64,000 bases of DNA from contig NZ_BMGM01000008.1 in the NCBI RefSeq assembly GCF_014640195.1, positions 1 to 64,000 on the forward strand, given 5' to 3'. The first letter of the stretch is position 1, and the number at the start of each line of letters is the position of its first letter. Origin of the DNA: Psychroflexus planctonicus. GTDB lineage: Bacteria; Bacteroidota; Bacteroidia; Flavobacteriales; Flavobacteriaceae. The translations under genes were made by a program, and so were the position numbers. The notes below the pieces were generated by a model. That model worked only from the letters and a program-made list of their open reading frames with translations, did not search any database and was not told where the DNA came from. Positions 33,928 through 40,877 of this stretch are shown in pieces.

Positions 33928-34767
33928 TTATCTAGCCAAAAAATCAATGATATGTTGATGGATGTAATCTCTGTTTAGTGAATGTCCAGCGCCTTCAGTT
34001 TCAATAAAATTTGAGTTGGGAAGTTGTTGGTGTAAAGCTTTTCCAGCTTCAAAAGGAACTACCTTATCGTATTTATCATGAATAATTAAGCATTCTTGAT
34101 GAACTGATTTTACAAAATTTTGGGTGGCAAAATCAACAAACTTATATTCAAATTTGTCTGTGAAATATTCTTCTACATCCTTCATTAGTTTCGGCTTCAA
34201 GCCTAATATTTTTTGTAAATCGTCTATAATTTTTTTCATTTCAGCAGGAGCACCTAAACTTACAATTTTTTCAACAGAATTCGATTTTTGTTGGTGTTCA
34301 TTAAAAAATATACTCATGCCGCCCATGGAATGACCTACTAAAAATTTTGGTTTATACATTTTTATCATCTTAGCAACGCACTTGGAATAAAGCGGAACAT
34401 TTAAAAGTTTTCCGCCAGAATATCCTTGCGCAGGAGCATCAAAAGCAATGATATTAAAATTTTGTTTATTCAATAATTCAATCAAATCTTTCCATCTGCT
34501 AGTGTTGCTATCCCAACCGTGAATTAATAAAAGCGTTGGTCCGTCATTTTTCCAGTGGTATGTTTGTAGTTGTATGCTTCCGTGATTAATTTTAGTTGCT
34601 TTTGCGTTTCTAAGGAAGAGTTCTTGATTTGGCTTTACTTTACCGCCACGTGGAGTACAGAAAATTCGGTACACTTTTATAACCGCCTTTTTCTTGTTGA
34701 TACGGTAGAGAGAATTCAACTGAATTCCAATGATTTTGGGTAAATATTTATTGATTAATTTTTTCAT
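33928..34767 (-). CDS. Alpha/beta hydrolase
   Basis: The 279-residue alpha/beta-hydrolase-fold protein has the oxyanion-loop motif LLIHGWDSNTSRW, the nucleophile elbow in VGHSMGGMSIFF, an acidic residue in LIIHDKYDKVVPFE and the catalytic His near the end in GAGHSLNRD. The triad Ser-Asp-His is complete, so it is an active esterase, lipase or peptidase of unknown specificity. No signal peptide is evident, and the basic N terminus (KYLPKIIGIQ) may associate with membranes. It is five bases downstream of the lipoprotein gene. Confidence 0.88.
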   Translation of the reverse strand: MKKLINKYLPKIIGIQLNSLYRINKKKAVIKVYRIFCTPRGGKVKPNQELFLRNAKATKINHGSIQLQTYHWKNDGPTLLLIHGWDSNTSRWKDLIELLNKQNFNIIAFDAPAQGYSGGKLLNVPLYSKCVAKMIKMYKPKFLVGHSMGGMSIFFNEHQQKSNSVEKIVSLGAPAEMKKIIDDLQKILGLKPKLMKDVEEYFTDKFEYKFVDFATQNFVKSVHQECLIIHDKYDKVVPFEAGKALHQQLPNSNFIETEGAGHSLNRDYIHQHIIDFLAR

Positions 34768-34771
34768 ATGC

Positions 34772-35314
34772 TTATAAAGCCTTATTTATCTTCCACTCCA
34801 AATAATCTTCATCATACCAAATCAATTTAGATTTTAAAGTTCCATCAGGAATTTCAAATTTATGTTGAAGCTTATTTTTTAATTCTCTATGGTTTAGTAC
34901 AAAATCTTCAAAATTGGTTATATTGGAGTTTACATCTGCATAAACATGCCAGTCTATGGTATGTTTTTCTGTTTTTAACCTAGCCAAAGCAATGGGTGTT
35001 GTGCTTACTATGCTACCTGTTTTGCTGGTTTCTCCAAGTACAATAGCTTGGTGTAAAGCTTTTTTTCCAGCTATGTAACCTGTGTTCGCAATGCTGTTTA
35101 ATGAGTACTTTTTTTCGGTTTTAATAAATTGCTGACTCACTGAATCAAATGCAATAAAAGTTTTGTTTTGGGATGGAGTACTTACTAAAATCTGAATATT
35201 TCCATTCATATCTTTGGTTGAAATATCAGGAATATGAATCCTTTTTTTTTGGCATGAAATAAAACCTATTACCAAAACAGAAATTGAAATAATCAGGTAT
35301 TTATTTTTCTTCAT
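34772..35314 (-). CDS. Lipoprotein resembling a degenerate inorganic pyrophosphatase
   Basis: The 180-residue protein starts with a lipoprotein signal (SVLVIGFISC). The mature chain aligns by eye with family I inorganic pyrophosphatases: an IQILVSTPSQNKTFIAF strand pair, NTGYIAGKK where enzymes have the G-x-I-P region, an AIVLGETSKTGSIVSTTPIALARL core, then DWHVYADVNSN and a terminal WYDEDYLEWKI. The aspartates of the normal D-x-D-P-x-D metal site are missing, since that region reads ALHQAIVLGE. A non-catalytic or repurposed protein is likely. The similarity is from memory of the fold, not a search. It overlaps the preceding lipoprotein gene by 14 bases. Confidence 0.55.
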   Translation of the reverse strand: MKKNKYLIISISVLVIGFISCQKKRIHIPDISTKDMNGNIQILVSTPSQNKTFIAFDSVSQQFIKTEKKYSLNSIANTGYIAGKKALHQAIVLGETSKTGSIVSTTPIALARLKTEKHTIDWHVYADVNSNITNFEDFVLNHRELKNKLQHKFEIPDGTLKSKLIWYDEDYLEWKINKAL

Positions 35315-35870
35315 CTAGCGTAAAATTCATCCAAAAATGTTGGATTTTAGCATCATCAGGAATTTGGCTTGCTCTAATTTCAATTTCAGAACCTGTTCTT
35401 AATTGTTCAGGAAGTTGTTTCTTATTAATACTAACAAAAGCATCGATACCTTCAATGCTAATTAAAACAGACATAAATGTATTTTGAATCTTTCCAATTT
35501 CATAATTTTCATATATGTCTTTAAAAGTAGAGTCAGGGCCTAAACCTTTTTCAGTTTTAAAATTAGCATGTACTACTTGTACTTGCTTAAAATTAGCTGT
35601 AGAATCTTTTTCTTTTCTAGGTTCTAAAACCATTAATTTTTCTCCTTCAGTATTGTAAATTTCTAAATCTTGTACCTGTGTTCTAAATCTGTCCTCTAAA
35701 TTCATTCTTACAACAGAATCACTTTCAAACAAAGCATCTATTTCATGTACTTGGGTGTTTGCGTTTACCAGTCCAACTTGATTTTTAGCAAGTAAAAACT
35801 TATCTTTTTTAGCATCTGAACAAGATGTCAAGCCAATAAATGCAACTAGAATTAAAAATGTATATTTCAT
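35301..35870 (-). CDS. Lipoprotein of unknown function
   Basis: The 189-residue protein has a clear lipoprotein signal (LILVAFIGLTSC, lipobox near residue 17). The mature part appears to be a beta-rich periplasmic domain (VVRMNLEDRFRTQVQDLEIYN, FMSVLISIEGIDAFVSINKKQLP). I do not recognise a family. The start at 35870 is supported by a minus-strand -7 box at 35892-35899, because the longer frame begins upstream of that box. It is the first gene of a unit with the pyrophosphatase-like lipoprotein and the alpha/beta hydrolase. Confidence 0.72.
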   Translation of the reverse strand: MKYTFLILVAFIGLTSCSDAKKDKFLLAKNQVGLVNANTQVHEIDALFESDSVVRMNLEDRFRTQVQDLEIYNTEGEKLMVLEPRKEKDSTANFKQVQVVHANFKTEKGLGPDSTFKDIYENYEIGKIQNTFMSVLISIEGIDAFVSINKKQLPEQLRTGSEIEIRASQIPDDAKIQHFWMNFTLDEEK

Positions 35871-35891
35871 AAAGTATATTTTTTCGTTTTG

Positions 35892-35899
35892 CAAAAATA
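35892..35899 (-). promoter_or_regulatory. -7 promoter box TATTTTTG of the lipoprotein-hydrolase unit
   Basis: A perfect TAnnTTTG on the minus strand, 21 bases before the ATG at 35870. Confidence 0.6.
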
Positions 35900-35969
35900 A
35901 GAATTGCATACGGGTAACTCGGTTTCTTTTTGCTAAATCTTATCGCTTTTGTATACAGATATGAAGTAG

Positions 35970-35977
35970 TATCTTTG
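35970..35977 (+). promoter_or_regulatory. -7 promoter box TATCTTTG of queE
   Basis: A perfect TAnnTTTG ending six bases before the queE ATG at 35984, so any leader is only a few bases long. Confidence 0.62.
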
Positions 35978-35983
35978 CAAGCT

Positions 35984-36616
35984 ATGAATAAAGAAAAAAT
36001 TGAAGCGCTTGTTCAGGAAGGTAAAATGCTACCTTTAATGGAAGCATTCTACACCATACAAGGCGAAGGTCATCATACTGGCACTTCTGCTTATTTTGTT
36101 AGAATTGGAGGTTGCGACGTAGGCTGCCATTGGTGTGATGTAAAAGAAAGTTGGGATGCAGAAAAACATCCGCCAACGGTAACAGAAAAAATAGTAGACG
36201 AAGTAATAAAGTATAGCGACACAGTTGTGGTTACTGGTGGCGAGCCTTTAACTTGGGACATGACTTACTTAACCCAGATGCTAAAGCAAAAACAAGTAAA
36301 AATACATATTGAAACTTCTGGAGCTTATCCTTTCTCTGGAATTTGGGATTGGGTTTGCCTTTCTCCAAAAAAAAATAAACTACCTACAAAAGAAGCTTAC
36401 CAAAAAGCGCAGGAATTAAAAGTAATAATTTTTAATAAACACGATTTTAAATTTGCTGAAGAACAAGCCAAACAAGTAAATGAAGATTGTTTGCTTTATT
36501 TACAACCGGAATGGAGTGTTAGAGAAAAAATGATTCCATTAATTGTAGACTATGTAATGAAAAATCCAAAGTGGAAAATTTCATTACAAACCCATAAATA
36601 TCTAAGAATACCTTAA
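35984..36616 (+). CDS. queE: 7-carboxy-7-deazaguanine synthase
   Basis: The 210-residue radical SAM enzyme converts 6-carboxytetrahydropterin to 7-carboxy-7-deazaguanine on the way to queuosine. Motifs are EAFYTIQGEGHHTGTSAYFVRIGGC and the cluster-binding C44-x3-C48-x2-C51 (CDVGCHWC), followed by VVTGGEPLTWD and IETSGAYPF. The length matches QueE. The start was set at 35984 because a -7 promoter box lies inside the longer frame just upstream. No other queuosine genes are adjacent. Confidence 0.93.
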   Translation: MNKEKIEALVQEGKMLPLMEAFYTIQGEGHHTGTSAYFVRIGGCDVGCHWCDVKESWDAEKHPPTVTEKIVDEVIKYSDTVVVTGGEPLTWDMTYLTQMLKQKQVKIHIETSGAYPFSGIWDWVCLSPKKNKLPTKEAYQKAQELKVIIFNKHDFKFAEEQAKQVNEDCLLYLQPEWSVREKMIPLIVDYVMKNPKWKISLQTHKYLRIP

Positions 36617-36658
36617 ATGTTACTATAATTAGGCTTCAGTTGTTAAAAAACGTTAATT

Positions 36659-36687
36659 GTTCACATTATCGTTTTGTTAAAGTGAAC
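36659..36687. promoter_or_regulatory. Inverted repeat upstream of the CHRD lipoprotein gene
   Basis: GTTCAC at 36659-36664 and GTGAAC at 36682-36687 form a six-base inverted repeat with 17 bases between. It lies about 50 bases ahead of the ATG at 36739 in a region without a perfect TAnnTTTG box. It could be an operator, but the evidence is only the symmetry. Confidence 0.3.
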
Positions 36688-36738
36688 CATCAACCTAATT
36701 TCTTACGTAACTATGTTGAACATAAAAACATAAAAACT

Positions 36739-38676
36739 ATGAAATTATTAAAATTAAGTTTACTAATGGCAATTATCACCTTATTTGTGAATTGCTCTAG
36801 CGACGACGACAATACTCCTGTCGGTCCAATTGATCCAGATACCAAGATGTATACGCTGGCCGAAGTTGGAGATTCGGGCGTTTCTGGCTTAGTTCTATTA
36901 GAAGATCAACAAGACGGAAGTACAAAAATTACTTTAGAATTAGATGGAACACTTTCAGGTGAAACTCATCCATCACACATTCACATGAATTCTGCTGCTG
37001 AAGGTGGAGATATTTTAATTTCATTGGCTCCTGTAGATGGTTCCACTGGAGTTAGCTCTACCATAGTAAGCGAAACTAATGGAGGGAATGCCATTTCTTA
37101 TGACGATTTGCTTTTTGTAGATGGTTACATTAATGTACATCTAAGCGATAGTCAACTTGATGTAGTTGTAGCGCAAGGCGATATAGGCCAAAATGAGTTA
37201 ACGGGAGAATCTAAATCTTATACCTTAGAAGAACGTGCTGTTCTAGGAATCAGTGGTAGTGTGTTATTTGAAGAACGTCTTAACGGTGAAGCTTTAGCTA
37301 CCATTCAATTAGATGGAACACCAAACGATGGTATGCACCCAGCACACATTCATATGAATACTGCTGCAGAAGGTGGTGATATTTTATTCACATTTAACCC
37401 AGTTAACGGTGCTACAGGAATGAGTAAAACCAACGTTGGAGAGCTTGATGGCGGTTCATCATTTTCTTATAGCGATGTGCTGAATGTTGACGGTTACGTA
37501 AATGTGCACTTAAGTGCAGACGATTTAGGAACCATTGTAGCTCAAAACGATATCGGTCAAAATGAATTGACTGGCGAAATGAAAACCTACAACTTAGACG
37601 AACGAGCTGTACCAGGAATTAGCGGAGAAGTTACTTTTGAAGAGCGAGTAAACGGAGAAGCGCTTGCTACTATTAGTTTGATGGGAACTCCAGCAGATGG
37701 TGAGCACCCAGCACACATTCACATGAATACCGCTGCAGAAGGTGGTGGAATTTTATTCACTTTTAATCCAGTTAATGGAGAAACAGGAATGAGCATGACC
37801 AATGTAAGTATGTTAGATGATGATTCTAATTTTGGTTATGAAGATGTATTAGCTGTAGACGGTTATGTAAATGTACACTTAAGTGCAGATGAATTAGGAA
37901 CAATTGTAGCACAAGGCGATATTGGTCAAAATGAGTTGACTGGCGAAATGAAATCGTATAACTTAGACGAAAGAGCAGTGCCTGGCATTAGTGGTGATGT
38001 TACTTTTGAAGAGCGAGTAAACGGAGAAGCACTTGCAACTATAAGTTTGATGGGGACTCCAGCAGATGGTGAACACCCAGCGCACATTCACATGAATACC
38101 GCTGCAGAAAGTGGTGGAATTTTATTCACTTTTAATCCAGTAAATGGAGAAACAGGAATGAGTATGACCAATGTTAGCATGTTAAATGATGATTCTAGTT
38201 TTGGTTATGAAGATGTATTAGCTGTAGATGGTTACGTAAATGTACATTTAAGTGCAGATGAACTAGGAACAATTGTAGCACAAGGCGATATTGGTCAAAA
38301 TGAATTGACAGGTGAAAGTACGACGTATCCTTTAGGAGAATTAGATGTGCCTGGCATTAGTGGCGACGTTACTTTTGAAGAAAGAGTAAACGGTGAAGCA
38401 CTTGCTACTATAAGTTTAATGGGAACTCCAGCAGATGGTGAACACCCAGCGCATATTCACATGAATACCGCTGCTGAAGGTGGAGATATTTTATTCACTT
38501 TTACTCCTGTAAATGGAGAAACAGGAATGAGTATGACCAATGTTAGCATGCTAGATGACGATACCAGTTTTGGTTATGAAGATGTGTTGTCTGTAAATGG
38601 TTATGTAAATGTACACTTAAGTGTGGAAGACCTAGCAACCATTGTAGCACAAGGAGATATTGGAATGAATTTCTAA
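36739..38676 (+). CDS. Lipoprotein with five tandem CHRD domains
   Basis: The 645-residue protein has a lipoprotein signal (LMAIITLFVNC followed by SSDDD, a sequence seen in surface-exported Bacteroidota lipoproteins). After a short linker the entire chain is five consecutive CHRD domains of exactly 123 residues each. Each carries HPAHIHMNTAAEGG (first copy HPSHIHMN), VNGETGMS, GYVNVHLS and IVAQGDIGQNELTG motifs. CHRD domains are known from chordin and many bacterial envelope proteins. Their function is unclear, and the conserved histidines suggest metal or ligand binding. Copies 3-5 are nearly identical. The start at 36739 gives a proper signal peptide. Confidence 0.9.
   Translation: MKLLKLSLLMAIITLFVNCSSDDDNTPVGPIDPDTKMYTLAEVGDSGVSGLVLLEDQQDGSTKITLELDGTLSGETHPSHIHMNSAAEGGDILISLAPVDGSTGVSSTIVSETNGGNAISYDDLLFVDGYINVHLSDSQLDVVVAQGDIGQNELTGESKSYTLEERAVLGISGSVLFEERLNGEALATIQLDGTPNDGMHPAHIHMNTAAEGGDILFTFNPVNGATGMSKTNVGELDGGSSFSYSDVLNVDGYVNVHLSADDLGTIVAQNDIGQNELTGEMKTYNLDERAVPGISGEVTFEERVNGEALATISLMGTPADGEHPAHIHMNTAAEGGGILFTFNPVNGETGMSMTNVSMLDDDSNFGYEDVLAVDGYVNVHLSADELGTIVAQGDIGQNELTGEMKSYNLDERAVPGISGDVTFEERVNGEALATISLMGTPADGEHPAHIHMNTAAESGGILFTFNPVNGETGMSMTNVSMLNDDSSFGYEDVLAVDGYVNVHLSADELGTIVAQGDIGQNELTGESTTYPLGELDVPGISGDVTFEERVNGEALATISLMGTPADGEHPAHIHMNTAAEGGDILFTFTPVNGETGMSMTNVSMLDDDTSFGYEDVLSVNGYVNVHLSVEDLATIVAQGDIGMNF
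36850..38676 (+). repeat. Five tandem 369-base repeats encoding CHRD domains
   Basis: Equivalent positions (the Tyr codon opening each unit) fall at 36850, 37219, 37588, 37957 and 38326, spaced exactly 369 bases with no insertions or deletions. Units 3, 4 and 5 are most alike in DNA and differ mainly at silent positions, while units 1 and 2 are more diverged. The last unit is truncated by the stop. Confidence 0.95.
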
Positions 38677-38706
38677 GGAAATACAATCAATAGCTTATTA
38701 AATTTT

Positions 38707-38734
38707 AAAGCTGCTTCAATTTTGAAGCAGCTTT
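38707..38734 (+). terminator. Terminator of the CHRD gene (probably bidirectional)
   Basis: A perfect 13-base stem (AAAGCTGCTTCAA with its complement) has a two-base loop followed by seven T. It lies 30 bases after the CHRD stop and next to the convergent PNPOx gene. Confidence 0.88.
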
Positions 38735-38736
38735 TT

Positions 38737-39276
38737 TTATGGATTTAAAAATTTGCCTTCCCAATTGTCATTTGCAGAAAATAGCGCGCGAATATGATGA
38801 GGTCTTTTTAATTGTAAATATTCAATTTCAGTGGGAACTAATTTTAAAAGACAAAAGTGATGTTTATCATCTAAAAATTCCACATCATCTGGATTTTTAA
38901 GTTGGGTGCCAGGTGCTTTTTCCGTAATAAAATCTTTTCTAGATTTGCCTTGAATTTTACTCCAATACTCTTCATATACTTTTCCAGATGTCACTATTTT
39001 CATTTTGCCCATGACTTTAATTTGCAAAAGTTTTTTGGGGTGATAAAACAAAACACTCGCATTTGGGTTGTGTATAAAATCTTCAATTTTATTACTTCGT
39101 TCATCGGTGTAAAAAATCAACTCAAAATCGGTTGTGGTATCTCTTAATACAACTGTTCGTTGATTCGGAAAATCTTTTGTAAGGCTTGCTAAAGAAGGAT
39201 AACGGAACGGATGTTTTTTCTTGAGGTAGCCAAATTTAATTTCTTGTTTGGCTTCTTGTAAAATGTCGTTTAGCAT
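38737..39276 (-). CDS. Pyridoxamine 5'-phosphate oxidase-like flavin protein
   Basis: The 179-residue split-barrel protein belongs to the PNPOx-like superfamily. FMN-contacting features include RTVVLRDTTTDFELIFYTDERSNKIEDF, NASVLFYHPKKLLQIKVMGKM and the C-terminal FCLLKLVPTEIEYLQL. The helix after the Ser/Thr/Arg FMN patch resembles the family that lacks the true PdxH C-terminal signature (R-x-H/P-R), so a general flavin reductase or haem-related role is as likely as pyridoxal synthesis. It stands alone, between the CHRD gene and guaA. Confidence 0.8.
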   Translation of the reverse strand: MLNDILQEAKQEIKFGYLKKKHPFRYPSLASLTKDFPNQRTVVLRDTTTDFELIFYTDERSNKIEDFIHNPNASVLFYHPKKLLQIKVMGKMKIVTSGKVYEEYWSKIQGKSRKDFITEKAPGTQLKNPDDVEFLDDKHHFCLLKLVPTEIEYLQLKRPHHIRALFSANDNWEGKFLNP

Positions 39277-39334
39277 TTTTATTTCAAATGTCTAAAAATA
39301 GGTGATTAAAATGCTTAATTTTAGCGTAAATTTT

Positions 39335-39342
39335 TACTTTTG
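39335..39342 (+). promoter_or_regulatory. -7 promoter box TACTTTTG of guaA
   Basis: A perfect TAnnTTTG ending three bases before the guaA ATG. The TTG inside it (39340-39342) is a spurious in-frame start. Confidence 0.65.
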
Positions 39343-39345
39343 CGC

Positions 39346-40875
39346 ATGCAAAAAAACCTTCTCATTCTCGATTTTGGATCTCAGTATACGCAGTTGATTG
39401 CTAGACGTGTTAGAGAACTCAATATTTATTGTGAAATTCACCCCTTTCACAAAATACCCAAAAATTTAAACGAATTTAAAGCGGTAATTTTATCAGGAAG
39501 TCCATTTTCAGTTCGTGCTGAAGATGCTCCAGAACCCGATTTAAGTTCAATAAAAGGCAAACTTCCCGTTTTGGCAGTATGCTTTGGAGCGCAATACATC
39601 GCTCATCATTTTGGTGGCGAAGTGGCTCCGTCTAACACACGCGAATTTGGTAGAGCCAAATTGAGTGTGATTAAAGATGCGGAAACATTGTTTAAAAACG
39701 TAAAGGAAGGTTCTCAGGTTTGGATGTCGCACAGCGATAGCATCAAAGAATTACCTTCAAAAGCAGTTCGTTTAGCTAGTACAGAAGACGTTTTAAACGC
39801 AGCTTACCGTATTGAAGGCGAAGATACCTTTGGACTGCAATTTCATCCTGAAGTATATCACACCAAAGATGGTGCTCAAATTTTAAAAAACTTTTTAGTA
39901 GAAATTGCCGGTGTGCCACAAACCTGGACGCCAGCCCGATTTGTAGATTTAACCGTTGCCGAACTCAAAGAAAAAATTGGAAATCAAAAAGTAGTCCTTG
40001 GTTTAAGTGGTGGTGTAGATTCTAGCGTTGCCGCCGTATTGCTTCATCAAGCCATCGGTGAAAACCTGTATTGCATTTTTGTAAACAATGGTTTGTTACG
40101 TAAAGACGAATTTAGTTCTGTTTTAGAACAATACAAAGGCATGGGATTAAACGTGAAAGGAGTAGATGCTTCTTCACGATTTTTAGATGCTTTAGCAGGA
40201 ATTAGCGACCCAGAAACCAAACGTAAAAAAATAGGAAACACATTTATAGATGTTTTTGACGATGAAGCTCATCAAATTCAAGAGGTAAGTTTTTTAGCAC
40301 AAGGCACAATTTATCCAGATGTAATTGAATCGGTTTCGGTAAACGGACCATCGGTTACCATCAAGTCGCATCACAACGTAGGTGGCTTACCTGATTTTAT
40401 GAAACTAAAAGTGGTAGAGCCTTTACGTATGTTATTTAAAGACGAAGTACGCAGAGTAGGAGCAGAATTGGGCATTTCTAATAAATTATTAGGTAGACAT
40501 CCATTTCCTGGACCGGGTTTAGCAATCCGAATTTTGGGTGATATTACTCCAGAAAAAGTCCGCATTTTACAAGAAGTAGATGCCATTTTTATCAACGGAC
40601 TCAGAAAATGGGATTTATATGATCAAGTTTGGCAAGCTGGAGCCATGTTGTTGCCTGTTTCTTCTGTTGGAGTAATGGGAGACGAAAGAACTTACGAAAA
40701 AGTTGTAGCTTTACGAGCAGTGGAGTCTACAGATGGAATGACCGCAGATTGGGTAGATTTACCCTATGCATTTTTGCAGGAAACTTCCAATAAAATTATA
40801 AATCAGGTTAAAGGAGTAAATCGCGTTGTGTACGATATTAGCTCAAAACCACCAGCAACAATAGAATGGGAATAA
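39346..40875 (+). CDS. guaA: GMP synthase (glutamine-hydrolysing)
   Basis: The 509-residue enzyme aminates XMP to GMP using glutamine and ATP. It has an N-terminal class I glutamine amidotransferase domain ([15 protein letters not shown]; nucleophile C79 in AVCFGAQ; catalytic His-Glu in [10 protein letters not shown]), the ATP-pyrophosphatase domain with the P-loop [11 protein letters not shown], and the C-terminal dimerisation domain ending in [11 protein letters not shown]. The ATG at 39346 is used because the TTG upstream belongs to the promoter box. The mRNA probably starts at or next to the ATG, making it nearly leaderless. Confidence 0.97.
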   Translation: MQKNLLILDFGSQYTQLIARRVRELNIYCEIHPFHKIPKNLNEFKAVILSGSPFSVRAEDAPEPDLSSIKGKLPVLAVCFGAQYIAHHFGGEVAPSNTREFGRAKLSVIKDAETLFKNVKEGSQVWMSHSDSIKELPSKAVRLASTEDVLNAAYRIEGEDTFGLQFHPEVYHTKDGAQILKNFLVEIAGVPQTWTPARFVDLTVAELKEKIGNQKVVLGLSGGVDSSVAAVLLHQAIGENLYCIFVNNGLLRKDEFSSVLEQYKGMGLNVKGVDASSRFLDALAGISDPETKRKKIGNTFIDVFDDEAHQIQEVSFLAQGTIYPDVIESVSVNGPSVTIKSHHNVGGLPDFMKLKVVEPLRMLFKDEVRRVGAELGISNKLLGRHPFPGPGLAIRILGDITPEKVRILQEVDAIFINGLRKWDLYDQVWQAGAMLLPVSSVGVMGDERTYEKVVALRAVESTDGMTADWVDLPYAFLQETSNKIINQVKGVNRVVYDISSKPPATIEWE

Positions 40876-40877
40876 AG

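Noticed and set aside
34772-35314. True inorganic pyrophosphatase
   Set aside because: The order of strands is suggestive, but the metal-binding aspartates are absent, so I do not assign the enzyme activity.
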